A DNA stretch of 64,000 nucleotides from JADJPO01 sp963828555 (lineage in GTDB: Bacteria; Actinomycetota; Actinomycetes; Actinomycetales; Kineosporiaceae): positions 868,001 through 932,000 of the forward strand of contig CAWHEL010000004.1 of NCBI GenBank assembly GCA_963828555.1, in the 5' to 3' direction. The number at the start of each line of letters is the position of its first letter. The stretch's first letter is position 1. This document shows positions 40,185 through 48,773 of the stretch, one piece after another. Both the position numbers and the translations under genes were made by a program. The notes beneath the pieces are model-generated. The model was not told the DNA's origin. It did not search any database and saw nothing but the letters and a program-made list of their open reading frames with translations.

Positions 40185-40936
40185 GCGCTGTGGCCTCCTC
40201 CGGCTCGGCGCGATCTCGGGTGCCGACCCTGCGCCATGAGCGGGCTCTGCTGCGACAGGGGCACCGGTTGCTGGCGGGCATGGACGAGGTGGGCCGCGGA
40301 GCGCTGGCCGGGCCGGTCAGCGTCGGCGTGGTGGTGATCGACGAACGCACCCGCACCGCGCCGGCGGGGGTGCGCGACTCGAAGCTGCTCACGCCGTCCG
40401 CCCGAGCGGCCCTGGTGCCGCGGCTGCGCCGATGGGCCGTGTCCTACGCCGTCGGCCACGCCGCCCCGGAGGAGATCGACGCCTACGGGATCATCGCCGC
40501 GCTGCGCCTGGCCGGCCGCCGGGCGCTGGCCGCGCTGCCGGACCTGCCGGAGGTCGTCCTGCTCGACGGCTCGCACGACTGGCTGAGCCCGCCCGCGCAG
40601 GACGGTCTGTTCGACGTCCGTCCGACGCCGACGCCGGTCGCCCTGCGCGTCGAGCCGCAGGTGACCACGATGGTCAAGGCGGACCTCCGCTGCGCGGCGG
40701 TGGCCGCGGCAAGCGTGCTGGCCAAGGTGGAGCGGGACACCATGATGGTCACGCTGTCCCAGCAGCACCCCGGGTTCGGCTGGCACGAGAACAAGGGCTA
40801 CTCGGCGCCCGAGCACCTGGAGGCCCTGCGCACCCTCGGCCCGTGCCTGCAGCACCGCAGATCGTGGAACGTCAAGGCGTGGCAGCTCGACCTGACCGAG
40901 CCGGTCGACCTGCAGCTGCCGGTGACCCGGGGATGA
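40181..40936 (+). CDS. rnhB: ribonuclease HII
   Basis: 251 aa from GTG 40181 (GTGA overlap with lepB). Removes RNA from RNA-DNA hybrids. Active-site acidic residues are in LLAGMDEVGRGALAGPVSVG (D, E) and VVLLDGSHDWL (D), with the C-terminal YGWHENKGY-like motif seen as FGWHENKGYSAPEH. The N-terminal 30 residues (LRHERALLRQGHRL) match actinobacterial RNase HII. Confidence 0.95.
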   Translation: MSAVASSGSARSRVPTLRHERALLRQGHRLLAGMDEVGRGALAGPVSVGVVVIDERTRTAPAGVRDSKLLTPSARAALVPRLRRWAVSYAVGHAAPEEIDAYGIIAALRLAGRRALAALPDLPEVVLLDGSHDWLSPPAQDGLFDVRPTPTPVALRVEPQVTTMVKADLRCAAVAAASVLAKVERDTMMVTLSQQHPGFGWHENKGYSAPEHLEALRTLGPCLQHRRSWNVKAWQLDLTEPVDLQLPVTRG

Positions 40937-41337
40937 GCCGGCGGGTCGACCCGGCGGTGCTCGCCGTGGTCGCGCTCGGCGGGGGACTGGGGGGCGGGCT
41001 GCGCTACCTGGTCAGCTCGCTCGGTGGGCTGCCGTGGACCACCGTGGCGATCAACACCACCGGCTGCGCGCTGATCGGGGTCCTGATGGTGCTGCTGATC
41101 GACCGCTGGCCGGAAGCCCACCTGGCCCGCCCCCTGCTCGGCACCGGCGTGCTCGGCGGGTTCACCACCTTCTCCACCTACGCGCTGGACGTCGAACAGT
41201 TGGCCACGCACGGCCGGCCGCTGACGGCGATGGCCTACCTGGTGGGCACCCCGGTGCTCGCCCTCGTCGCGGTCTGGGCCGCGGCCTCGGCCACCCGGTT
41301 CCTGACGGCAGGATCGACCCGACGGAGGGCGTCATGA
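40933..41337 (+). CDS. crcB: fluoride channel subunit CrcB (first copy)
   Basis: 134 aa, four membrane helices. LGGGLGGGLRYLVSSLG at the N-terminus, TVAINTTGCALIGVLMVLL with the pore Asn, and the signature GTGVLGGFTTFSTYALDVEQL. Exports fluoride as a dual-topology dimer. ATGA overlap with rnhB and with the DUF190 gene downstream. No fluoride riboswitch was seen before it; expression would come from the long upstream operon. Confidence 0.93.
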   Translation: MSRRVDPAVLAVVALGGGLGGGLRYLVSSLGGLPWTTVAINTTGCALIGVLMVLLIDRWPEAHLARPLLGTGVLGGFTTFSTYALDVEQLATHGRPLTAMAYLVGTPVLALVAVWAAASATRFLTAGSTRRRAS

Positions 41338-41678
41338 GTTTGAGCGGCAATGCACTGCGATTGACGATCATGATCGGCGAGTCGGACCGGTGGCACCACC
41401 GGCCGCTGTACACCGAGATCGTGCACCGGGCGCATGCGTCGGGGCTGGCCGGGGCCACCGTGATGAAAGGGGTGGAGTCGTTCGGCGCGAGCAGCCGGAT
41501 CCACACCACCCGGCTGCTCAGCCTCAGCGAAGACCTGCCCATGGTGATCCTGATCGTGGACGCCGAGGAGCGGATCCGCGCCTTCCTGCCCGAGCTGGAG
41601 GAGCTGGTCGGCGAAGGACTGGTGATGATCGACGAGGTCGAGGTGATCCGCTACGTGGGGCGGGAGGCCTCCCGGTGA
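41334..41678 (+). CDS. DUF190 family (PII-like) protein
   Basis: 114 aa. ALRLTIMIGESDRWHHRPLY, GLAGATVMKGVESFGASSRI and DLPMVILIVDAEERI are DUF190 hallmarks; the fold is PII/ferredoxin-like. Encoded with 4-bp overlaps between two crcB genes, so it most likely regulates or assists the fluoride channel, although this is inferred from context only. Confidence 0.9.
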   Translation: MSLSGNALRLTIMIGESDRWHHRPLYTEIVHRAHASGLAGATVMKGVESFGASSRIHTTRLLSLSEDLPMVILIVDAEERIRAFLPELEELVGEGLVMIDEVEVIRYVGREASR

Positions 41679-42034
41679 GCCTGGCGCTGGCGGTGCTCGG
41701 GGCGGCGATCGGTGCTCCCACCCGCTACCTGGTCGACCGGGCGGTGCAGAGCCGGCACGACAGCGTGTTCCCGTGGGGAACGCTGACCGTGAACGTGGTC
41801 GGCTCGTTCGTGCTCGGCCTGGTGGTCACGCTCGCCCCGACCGACCTGCAGGTGCTGCTCGGCGTCGGGTTCTGTGGTGGGTTGACCACGTACTCGACCT
41901 TCTCGTACGAGACGCTGCGCCTGGTCGAGGACGGCGCGGGTGGGCTTGCGGTGGCGAATGTGTTGCTCAGCGTGGCCGCCGGTGTGCTCGCAGTGGGGCT
42001 CGGCGTGGCGGTCGGTGCCGCTGCACTGGGCTGA
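41675..42034 (+). CDS. crcB: fluoride channel subunit CrcB (second copy)
   Basis: 119 aa, four helices; GTG overlaps the DUF190 stop. LGAAIGAPTRYLVDRAVQSR, WGTLTVNVVGSFVLGLVVTL (pore Asn) and GFCGGLTTYSTFSYETLRL are typical. The two CrcB proteins differ strongly in loop sequence, so they may form a heterodimer of opposite topology, as known in species with paired crcB genes. Confidence 0.93.
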   Translation: MSLALAVLGAAIGAPTRYLVDRAVQSRHDSVFPWGTLTVNVVGSFVLGLVVTLAPTDLQVLLGVGFCGGLTTYSTFSYETLRLVEDGAGGLAVANVLLSVAAGVLAVGLGVAVGAAALG

Positions 42035-42052
42035 GCAGGGCAAGATAGCCCT

Positions 42053-42376
42053 GTGAGCGCCGAGGACCTGGAGAACTACGAGACCGAGATGGAGCTTCAG
42101 CTCTATCGCGAGTACCGCGACGTCGTCGGCCTGTTCGCCTACGTGGTGGAGACCGAGCGGCGGTTCTACCTGGCCAACAAGGTCGACCTGCAGGTGAGGT
42201 CGGCCGGCGGTGAGGTGTACTTCGAGGTCACCATGACCGATGCCTGGGTCTGGGACGTCTACCGGCCGGCCCGGTTCGTCAAGACGGTGCGGGTGGTCAC
42301 GTTCAAGGACGTCAACGTCGAGGAACTGGCCAAGAGCGACTTCGACCCTACCAAGTCCGTCGACTTCCCGCGCTGA
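42053..42376 (+). CDS. DUF2469 family protein
   Basis: 107 aa, highly acidic N-terminus (MSAEDLENYETEMELQLYRE) followed by YRDVVGLFAYVVETERRFYLAN and DVYRPARFVKTVRVVTFKDV. This family is almost invariant in actinobacteria and always lies near rnhB and yraN, but its function is unknown. GTG start. Confidence 0.92.
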   Translation: MSAEDLENYETEMELQLYREYRDVVGLFAYVVETERRFYLANKVDLQVRSAGGEVYFEVTMTDAWVWDVYRPARFVKTVRVVTFKDVNVEELAKSDFDPTKSVDFPR

Positions 42377-42516
42377 CTCCTCCCGCCGATCCCGCTCGCG
42401 ACGTCGAGGGCGTTGCGTCCACAACCGGGCATGATCGTTTCGTTGTCCACAGGCGGTTCTGCGCGCGCGGCGGGCCGGGCGTCGTCCGGCTTCGCTGTGG
42501 CGCGGAGGTGGTCAGC

Positions 42517-42873
42517 ATGCGCGCCACGGATGCGCTGGGGGAGTATGGGGAACGGATTGCCGCCCGGCACCTGACGGAGGCCGGGATGCAGATCTTGGAC
42601 CGGCGCTGGCGGTGCCGGCACGGCGAGATCGACCTGATCGCGCTCGACGGGCCCTGCCTGGTCGTGTGCGAGGTGAAGACCCGGCGTTCGGTCGCCGCGG
42701 GCACCGCGCTGGAGGCGGTGACGCCGCAGAAGCTGCACCGCCTGCACCGGCTGGCTGCGCTGTGGCTGGCCCAGCAGCGGCGCCGGTTCCCCCAGGTGCG
42801 GATCGACGTGGTCGCGGTCACCGTGCCCCGTTACGGTGCGCCGCATATCGAGCACCTGCGGGCGGTGATCTGA
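42517..42873 (+). CDS. yraN: YraN/UPF0102 endonuclease-like protein
   Basis: 118 aa from ATG 42517, chosen over GTG 42508 because ggagg sits 8 nt before the ATG. It has the restriction-endonuclease-like core: ALGEYGERIAARHLTEAG, HGEIDLIALDGPCLVVCEVKTR (acidic and Lys active-site pattern E-x-D...E-x-K). Precedes comM and dprA, consistent with a role in DNA uptake or processing, which is inferred. The 140 bp before it hold an isolated TTGTCCACA word (42443-42451). Confidence 0.9.
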   Translation: MRATDALGEYGERIAARHLTEAGMQILDRRWRCRHGEIDLIALDGPCLVVCEVKTRRSVAAGTALEAVTPQKLHRLHRLAALWLAQQRRRFPQVRIDVVAVTVPRYGAPHIEHLRAVI

Positions 42874-44409
42874 GTGCCGCTGGGACGCTGTCTGGCCATG
42901 GCCCTGGTCGGGCTGGACGGGCATCTGGTCGAGGTCGAGGCCGACATCGCCGACGGGCTGCCGGCCTTCGCCCTGGTCGGGCTGCCGGACACCTCCCTGG
43001 CGGAGTCGCGCGATCGGGTGCGCGCCGCGCTGTCGAACGCCAACTGCCCGCTGCCCGCACGGCGGATCACGGTGAACCTGTCCCCGGCCGCGCTGCCGAA
43101 GACGGGCGCCGGCTTCGACCTGGCCGTGGCTGCCGCACTGCTGGCGGCCGGCGGGCAGGTCGGTGCCGCCTCGGTCGCCCGACGGGTCCATCTGGGCGAG
43201 CTGGGGCTGGACGGCAGTGTCCGCGCGGTGCGCGGGGCTCTGCCGGCAGTGCTCGCAGCCGTTCGGGCCGGGTGCTCGAGAGTGGTTGTCGCGCAGGCGA
43301 ACGCGGCGGAGGCGCGGCTGGTGCCGGGGGCCGAGGTGGTGGCGGTCTCGACCCTGGCGGACGTGATCGCCCTGCACCGCGGCGAGCCGGTGTCCGAGCG
43401 GCCCGGCGGTGGGTGGGAGGCCGGGCCGGTGATGCCGCTGCGGCCCGACCCCGACCTGGCCGACGTGGTCGGGCAGGTCCACGCCCGGCATGCGCTGGAG
43501 GTGGCCGCCGCCGGAGGGCACCACCTGCTGATGGTCGGCCCGCCCGGGGCGGGCAAGACCATGCTGGCCGCGCGCCTGCCGTCGCTGCTGCCGGATCTGG
43601 GCGATGACGCCGCGATGGAGGTGACCGCGATCCACTCGATCGCAGGCACTCTCGACCCGGCCGCCGGGTTGATCCGGCGCCCACCGTTCGAGGACCCGCA
43701 CCACACGTGTACCCCGGTGGCCCTGGTCGGCGGGGGCAGCGGGCTGCCTCGGCCGGGGGCGGCGTCCCGGGCCCATCGTGGGGTGCTTTTCCTCGACGAG
43801 GCGGCCGAGTTCGACGTCCGGGCGCTGGACGCGTTGCGCCAACCGCTGGAGCAGGGGTCATTGATGATCCACCGAGTGCTGGGCAGCGCCCGCTACCCGG
43901 CCCGGTTCCAGTTGGTGATGGCGGCGAACCCGTGCCCCTGCGGTCGCTCCACAGGGAAGGGACTGGACTGCACCTGTGCTCCGGCCGCTCGTCGCCGGTA
44001 CCTGGCCCGGCTCTCCGGCCCGCTGTTGGACCGGATGGATCTGCAGGTGGAGGTGAACGCGGTCGGCCGCGCCGATCTGGCCCGGCGCGAGCCGGGGGAG
44101 CCCAGCGCCGAGGTACGGCTGCGGGTGGAAGCGGCCCGGCTGGCCCAACGGGCGCGGCTGGCCGGTACGTCGTGGACCTGCAACGGAGAGGTGCCTGGTT
44201 CGTGGATGCGCTCCGCGTGGCGCCTGCCCGCCCGGCGCACCCGCAGCGCGGACCGACTGCTCGATCGCGGGGAGCTCACCGTGCGTGGCTACGACCGGGT
44301 GCTGCGGGTGGCGTGGACGCTCGCCGACCTGGCCGGTCGCGACACCCCCGCCGCCGGCGACGTCGAGCAGGCAGCGATCCTGCGCAGGCAAGGCCGGGTG
44401 GCGGCGTGA
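42874..44409 (+). CDS. comM: ComM/YifB-family Mg-chelatase-like AAA ATPase
   Basis: 511 aa. N-terminal Lon-like/ChlI fold (IADGLPAFALVGLPDTSLAE, INPSPA-like LSPAALPKTGAGFDLAVA), AAA core with Walker A GPPGAGKTMLAARLP near residue 223 and Walker B GVLFLDEAAEF, arginine-rich sensor region, and the four-cysteine motif NPCPCGRSTGKGLDCTC. In naturally transformable bacteria ComM is a branch-migration helicase for incoming DNA. Its GTG follows the yraN stop without gap and its end overlaps dprA by GTGA. Confidence 0.93.
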   Translation: MPLGRCLAMALVGLDGHLVEVEADIADGLPAFALVGLPDTSLAESRDRVRAALSNANCPLPARRITVNLSPAALPKTGAGFDLAVAAALLAAGGQVGAASVARRVHLGELGLDGSVRAVRGALPAVLAAVRAGCSRVVVAQANAAEARLVPGAEVVAVSTLADVIALHRGEPVSERPGGGWEAGPVMPLRPDPDLADVVGQVHARHALEVAAAGGHHLLMVGPPGAGKTMLAARLPSLLPDLGDDAAMEVTAIHSIAGTLDPAAGLIRRPPFEDPHHTCTPVALVGGGSGLPRPGAASRAHRGVLFLDEAAEFDVRALDALRQPLEQGSLMIHRVLGSARYPARFQLVMAANPCPCGRSTGKGLDCTCAPAARRRYLARLSGPLLDRMDLQVEVNAVGRADLARREPGEPSAEVRLRVEAARLAQRARLAGTSWTCNGEVPGSWMRSAWRLPARRTRSADRLLDRGELTVRGYDRVLRVAWTLADLAGRDTPAAGDVEQAAILRRQGRVAA

Positions 44410-45560
44410 ACGGCGGGTCGAGGTGGCCGGCGTGGTTCGACCCGGAGGATGACCGGACCGCCCGCGCGGCGTGGAGCCGGCTGGCCGAACCGGGCGACGA
44501 ACAGGCCTGGAACTACGTCGCCGAGTTCGGGGCGGGAGTGGCCCTGCGACATCTGGCCGAAGGCGGCCACCAGGTGCAGGCGCGGTGGCGGGTCCGCTGG
44601 GATCAGACCGACCCGCGCCGTGATCTGCGGGTGTTGGAGCGCTTCGGCGGGCAGTGGATCGTGCCCGGTGATGCGCAGTGGCCGGCCAGGCTCGACGATC
44701 TGCAGCCGCGGCGTCCGTTCGGTCTGTGGGTGCGCGGCCCGCTCACGCTGGCCGAGACCTGCCGGCGGTCGGTGGCCGTGGTCGGCGCCAGGACCGCCAC
44801 CTACTACGGGCGCGATCTGGCCGGTGCCATCGTCACCGGGTGCGCGGACGCCGGCTACACGACGGTGTCCGGGGGTGCCTACGGGATCGACGCTGCGGCG
44901 CACCGGGCCGCGCTGGCGGTGGACGGGGAAACGGTCGCGGTGCTGGCCTGCGGGATCGACCGCGCCTATCCGCGTGGCAACGAGCGCCTGCTCGAGCAGA
45001 TCGCCGAGGTGGGCTGCCTGGTCAGCGAGGTGCCTCCGGGGTCGGCGCCCACCCGGTGGCGCTTCCTGGAACGCAACCGGCTGATCGCGGCGCTCACGTC
45101 CGGGACCGTGGTGGTGGAGGCGGCCTGGCGCTCCGGAGCACAGAACACTGCCCGGCACGCCCTCGGCCTGGGCCGGCCCCTGGGCGCCTGCCCCGGGCCG
45201 GTCACCTCCGCCCTGTCCGCCGGGTGCCACCGGTTGCTGCGCGAGGGTGGCGCGGTCTGCGTCTGCGACGCCGGAGAGGTGCTCGAACTCCTCGCGCCGA
45301 TCGGGGAGCAGTTGACCCTCGACCCCGAGCCGACGCCTTCGATACTGGACGGGTTGGGGCCCGAGCAGCGGCGGGTGTTCGAGGCACTTCCGGTGCGCAC
45401 GCCGGCCAGCATGGACTCGGTCGCTCGGCATGCCGGGCTGGAACCCCGCGCGGTGGAAGCGGTCCTGGCCCGATTGGCCGCCCTCGAGCTGGCCGGGCAG
45501 TCCGGCGGACGCTGGGTCCGCCGGACTGCCCGCACTGCTCAGCCGGAGGTCACCAGGTGA
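44406..45560 (+). CDS. dprA: DNA-processing protein DprA
   Basis: 384 aa from GTG 44406. Rossmann-like DprA domain: RRSVAVVGARTATYYGRDLA, TVSGGAYGIDAAAHRAAL, VLACGIDRAYPRGNERLLEQ, NRLIAALTSGTVVVEAAWRSG. The C-terminal winged helix (MDSVARHAGLEPRAVEAVL) is present. Loads RecA on single-stranded DNA in transformation; in actinobacteria the physiological role is unclear. The last 22 bp overlap the 3' end of the convergent protease gene. Confidence 0.95.
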   Translation: MNGGSRWPAWFDPEDDRTARAAWSRLAEPGDEQAWNYVAEFGAGVALRHLAEGGHQVQARWRVRWDQTDPRRDLRVLERFGGQWIVPGDAQWPARLDDLQPRRPFGLWVRGPLTLAETCRRSVAVVGARTATYYGRDLAGAIVTGCADAGYTTVSGGAYGIDAAAHRAALAVDGETVAVLACGIDRAYPRGNERLLEQIAEVGCLVSEVPPGSAPTRWRFLERNRLIAALTSGTVVVEAAWRSGAQNTARHALGLGRPLGACPGPVTSALSAGCHRLLREGGAVCVCDAGEVLELLAPIGEQLTLDPEPTPSILDGLGPEQRRVFEALPVRTPASMDSVARHAGLEPRAVEAVLARLAALELAGQSGGRWVRRTARTAQPEVTR

Positions 45561-47512
45561 CCCACGCCGTCCCCGGAAGTGCCCGGAGCCGGTTCGGCGG
45601 TGACCAGGGATCCCTGACCGGTGCCGTCGTCCGGCGCTGCCCCGGCGGCAGCCGGCGTCGCGCCGTTGAGGACCACGGCACCCTGCCCGGCGCCCTGGGG
45701 CACCTCAGTGGCCTCGTGCGTGACAGAGGCCGGATCGAGCACGAGCATGCCTTCGCCCGCACCGGCATCCTCCGGGGAGGGGGCAGGCCGTGGGATCCGG
45801 CCCTCGCCCAGCACGAACCCGCCGCCCGTGCCGTCCTCGTCCTCGTCCTCGGCGACGGCGACGGGCAGCCCAGCTGCGTCGAGGGCCGGGTCGGCGGCCG
45901 CCTGCGGTGCGGTGAACTCGTAGTCGACCAGCCGCAGACCCTGCGCCCCGAGCTGCTGCCACTTGGCCCGGAAGCCCTCCCAGGGCGCGTTGCCCCACAG
46001 GTAGTAGCCGTCCGTACCGGGCAGGAAGACCCCCGCCCATCGGGTCTGCCCGTCCGAGACGTGCGCGTTGACGTCGACCAGGCGCAGGCCCTGACCGGAC
46101 CACTCGCGCCACTTGGTGACGAGGCCGTCCCAGGTGGCGTTGCCCCACAGTCCGTAGCCCCCTGTTCCGGGCAACCAGACCCCGCTGTACAGGGTCTGTC
46201 CGCCGACCCGGACGGCGTTGATGTCGACCAGACGCAGCCCCTGGGCTCCCCACTCGTTCCACTTGGCCACGAAGGAGGCCCAGGAGGCGTTGCCCCACAG
46301 CCCATAGCCGCCGGTGCCCGGCATCCACACCCCGCTGTAGCGGAACTCGTCGCCCACGCGCAGCACGTGCATGTCGACCAGGCGCAGCCCCTGGGCTCCC
46401 CACTCGTTCCACTTGGCCACGAAGGAGGCCCAGGTGGCGTTGGCCCACAGGCCGTAGCCGCCGGTCCCGGCCGTCCAGACCCCGGAGTAGCGCTGGCCGG
46501 CCGAGGTCTGCCGCACGGTGATGTCGATCAGGCGCAGGCCCTGGGCTCCCCACTCGTTCCACTTGGCGACGAAGTCCTCCCAGGTGGCGTTGACCCAGAG
46601 GCCGTATCCGGCGTTGCCCGAGCGCCAGACTCCGTGATGGCCCGACCCGGCGAATCGTCGGTACATCTCGGCGATCGTCAGGCGGTCGCCGAAGCTCAGC
46701 CCGGTGCGCTGCCCGAGGGTGACCCCGGCCACGCGGGGCACGATGGTCGGCTGGCCGTTGGTCGAGAAGGCCGTGGCGGGGTAGTGCATGATCGAGCCGA
46801 AGTCGTACTCGAAGTAGTCGGTGAACCCGGCGCAGAACTTGTCGAAATTCGACTCGAACCCGGCCTGCACGTTCTGGTAGTTGATCGTCACGAACGAGTC
46901 CCGGTCGCACCGGCTCTGCTCGTGCAGGATGCCCAGGCTGTGGCAGCACTCGTGGATGACGGTGCCCGCGGTCGCCCCGTTGGAGATCCGGATGATCTGC
47001 TCCCCGCCCCGCATGCCGATCGGGGAGGAGGAGAAGTTGGCGTTCCCGTTGCTGATGAACCGCACGTAGTTGTCCTGGGTGCCGCGCGGGACGAGCCGGA
47101 TCGGACTGTTCTGCGCGAAGTGGGCCACGGCGTCCAGCACCCGCTGCTGGTTCGGCAGCCCCTGGTCGATCACATACGGGACCACCCCGTTCGTCCACAG
47201 GAACGTCGAGTCCGGCGGAAGCCCGATCCCTGCCAGCTCCACCGGTTCGTTCGCCCCGGTCGCGGTGGGCTGCGCCGGTGAGGTGATGGTCTGGGCCGCG
47301 GCGGCCAACTGGGCGTCGACCATCGCGGCGTGGCGTTCCACCTCCTGCACGGGCCCCATGTCGATGCAGCCGTCGAAGAGCGCGATCCCCTCGACGACGC
47401 TGTACCGGACCGGTACGTCGGTGAAACCGGGACCGGACAGATACCCCTGGCGGACATCGGTGCTGGCCGCCGCCTCGTCGGCCACTGTGGCCATGTTCTC
47501 GGTGGACACCAC
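45539..47512 (-). CDS. astacin-like M12 metalloprotease fused to five 50-residue tandem repeats
   Basis: About 657 aa. Start set at GTG 47512 because ggaggagg ends 5 nt before it; GTG 47518 and 47509 are alternatives. Protease domain (about 100-290): zinc motif HECCHSLGILHEQSR (H187, E188, H191, H197) and Met-turn SIMHYP (M242). Then five repeats with an exact 50-residue period starting at about 294, 344, 394, 444 and 494, consensus GVWxxGTGGYGLWxNATW and FVAKWNEWGAQGLRLVD. The repeats resemble bacterial tandem repeat domain 1 modules. An acidic Gly/Ala tail ends the protein. No Sec/Tat signal is visible, although astacins normally act outside the cell. Confidence 0.88.
   Translation of the reverse strand: MVSTENMATVADEAAASTDVRQGYLSGPGFTDVPVRYSVVEGIALFDGCIDMGPVQEVERHAAMVDAQLAAAAQTITSPAQPTATGANEPVELAGIGLPPDSTFLWTNGVVPYVIDQGLPNQQRVLDAVAHFAQNSPIRLVPRGTQDNYVRFISNGNANFSSSPIGMRGGEQIIRISNGATAGTVIHECCHSLGILHEQSRCDRDSFVTINYQNVQAGFESNFDKFCAGFTDYFEYDFGSIMHYPATAFSTNGQPTIVPRVAGVTLGQRTGLSFGDRLTIAEMYRRFAGSGHHGVWRSGNAGYGLWVNATWEDFVAKWNEWGAQGLRLIDITVRQTSAGQRYSGVWTAGTGGYGLWANATWASFVAKWNEWGAQGLRLVDMHVLRVGDEFRYSGVWMPGTGGYGLWGNASWASFVAKWNEWGAQGLRLVDINAVRVGGQTLYSGVWLPGTGGYGLWGNATWDGLVTKWREWSGQGLRLVDVNAHVSDGQTRWAGVFLPGTDGYYLWGNAPWEGFRAKWQQLGAQGLRLVDYEFTAPQAAADPALDAAGLPVAVAEDEDEDGTGGGFVLGEGRIPRPAPSPEDAGAGEGMLVLDPASVTHEATEVPQGAGQGAVVLNGATPAAAGAAPDDGTGQGSLVTAEPAPGTSGDGVGHLVTSG
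45884..46633 (-). repeat. five 150-bp coding tandem repeats in the protease gene
   Basis: Period exactly 150 bp. The segment ccctgggctccccactcgtt recurs at 46238, 46388 and 46538 with almost no change, while the last two units have diverged. Near-identity of inner units suggests recent duplication or gene conversion, and makes the region prone to copy-number change. Confidence 0.85.
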
Positions 47513-47759
47513 GGCCACCTCCTCCCTGTCGTGCCCACGGTGTGGGCGCCTTCCTGACAGAGCCGGACGGTGCGGGCGGTGATACCTGCCTCGCGGCGGA
47601 TACTGCGAGAAGCTCTGATCAAGAAGAAGTTTCGCCGATCCGATGGAGATCGGGACCGGTCGGACCGGCCAGGCGCCGGTGCCGGTGCCGGTGCCGGCGA
47701 CGTCGGCGTGGGCCGCGCGCCGCCTTGTGGTCGCGGCGCGGGGCGGTCACCGTGGGCGG

Positions 47760-48752
47760 ATGGAGACGGCGAGTGAGGCGGTGCTGGCCGACTACGACCG
47801 TTTCCTGGGGCTCGAGCGCGGTCGCTCGCCGCACACCCGGCGGGCCTACCTCACCGATGTGCGCGCGCTGCTCACCTTCGCCGCCTCCCGCAACTCGGTA
47901 GGGCCCGACGCCGCCGAGATCGACTCTGCCGGGCTCGACCTGACCGAGATCGACCTGGCGCTGTTGCGGTCCTGGTTGGCCCTGATGAGCGCCGAGGGAC
48001 TGGCCCGGTCCACCATCGCCCGCCGAGCCGCCAGCGCGCGGTCGTTCACCCGGTGGCTCGCCCGTACCGGCCGGGTGCCCACGGACGCCGGGGTGCGGTT
48101 GCGCTCACCCAAGGCAGGCCGCCCGTTGCCGGGGGTGCTGCGCCGGGGGCAGGCCACCGCCATGCTCGACGCCGCGGCGGCACAGGTGCAGACGGTGGCC
48201 GACACGCCGGACGTGGATCCGGTCGATCGGGCGATCACGCTGCGGGACCTGGCGCTGCTCGAGCTGCTCTACGCGACCGGCGTCCGGGTGAGCGAGCTGA
48301 CCGGGCTGGACCTGGGCGACCTCGATCACGCCCGGCGCACCATGCGGGTGATGGGCAAGGGCGGCAAGGAGCGGGTCGTCCCGTTCGGCGTGCCCGCGGC
48401 GGGCGCGCTGCGTGCGTGGCTGGACGACGGCCGGCCGGTCCTCACGGCGCCAGGGGGACCTTCCGCCCGAGCCTCGTCCGCGGTGTTCCTGGGCCGGAGG
48501 GGCGGGCGGGTCGACCCACGGCAGGTGCGTGACGTCGTCCACCGCGGGGTGGGAGCGGTGGAGGGTGCCCCGGCGATGGGGCCTCACGGGTTACGCCATT
48601 CGGCGGCAACCCATCTTCTGGACGGCGGGGCGGACCTCCGTAGCGTACAGGAGTTGCTTGGTCACGCTACGCTGTCAACGACACAGATCTACACACACGT
48701 CTCCGTGGAGAGGCTCCGTGCCGGACACCGGCAGGCGCACCCTCGCGCGTGA
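47760..48752 (+). CDS. xerC: tyrosine recombinase XerC
   Basis: 330 aa from ATG 47760; the open frame starts 117 nt earlier but with repetitive non-family sequence (gccggt repeats at 47680-47700). N-terminal SAM-like domain SEAVLADYDRFLGLERGRSP; catalytic residues R176 (ATGVRVSEL), K200 (MGKGGKER), H276/R279 (PHGLRHSAATHL), H302 (LLGHATLSTTQ) and nucleophile Y311. Resolves chromosome dimers at dif with XerD. Position before the whiG-like gene and near rpsB matches actinobacterial order. Confidence 0.93.
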   Translation: METASEAVLADYDRFLGLERGRSPHTRRAYLTDVRALLTFAASRNSVGPDAAEIDSAGLDLTEIDLALLRSWLALMSAEGLARSTIARRAASARSFTRWLARTGRVPTDAGVRLRSPKAGRPLPGVLRRGQATAMLDAAAAQVQTVADTPDVDPVDRAITLRDLALLELLYATGVRVSELTGLDLGDLDHARRTMRVMGKGGKERVVPFGVPAAGALRAWLDDGRPVLTAPGGPSARASSAVFLGRRGGRVDPRQVRDVVHRGVGAVEGAPAMGPHGLRHSAATHLLDGGADLRSVQELLGHATLSTTQIYTHVSVERLRAGHRQAHPRA

Positions 48753-48773
48753 GAACGGAAAGGGGGGCGGCTC

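Noticed and set aside
40700..40932. Fluoride riboswitch before crcB
   Set aside because: The region is rnhB coding sequence and no crcB-motif pseudoknot could be seen.
42443..42451. DnaA box TTGTCCACA upstream of yraN, as a replication origin or control site
   Set aside because: A single perfect box without a cluster, no dnaA/dnaN nearby and no AT-rich region; probably chance or a minor DnaA site.
45884..46633. CRISPR-like array from regularly spaced repeats
   Set aside because: The 150-bp period is in frame with a protein repeat and there are no short repeats with unique spacers.
47643..47759. N-terminal extension of XerC
   Set aside because: The extra 39 residues are from gccggt tandem repeats and lack family similarity; ATG 47760 gives the normal XerC start.
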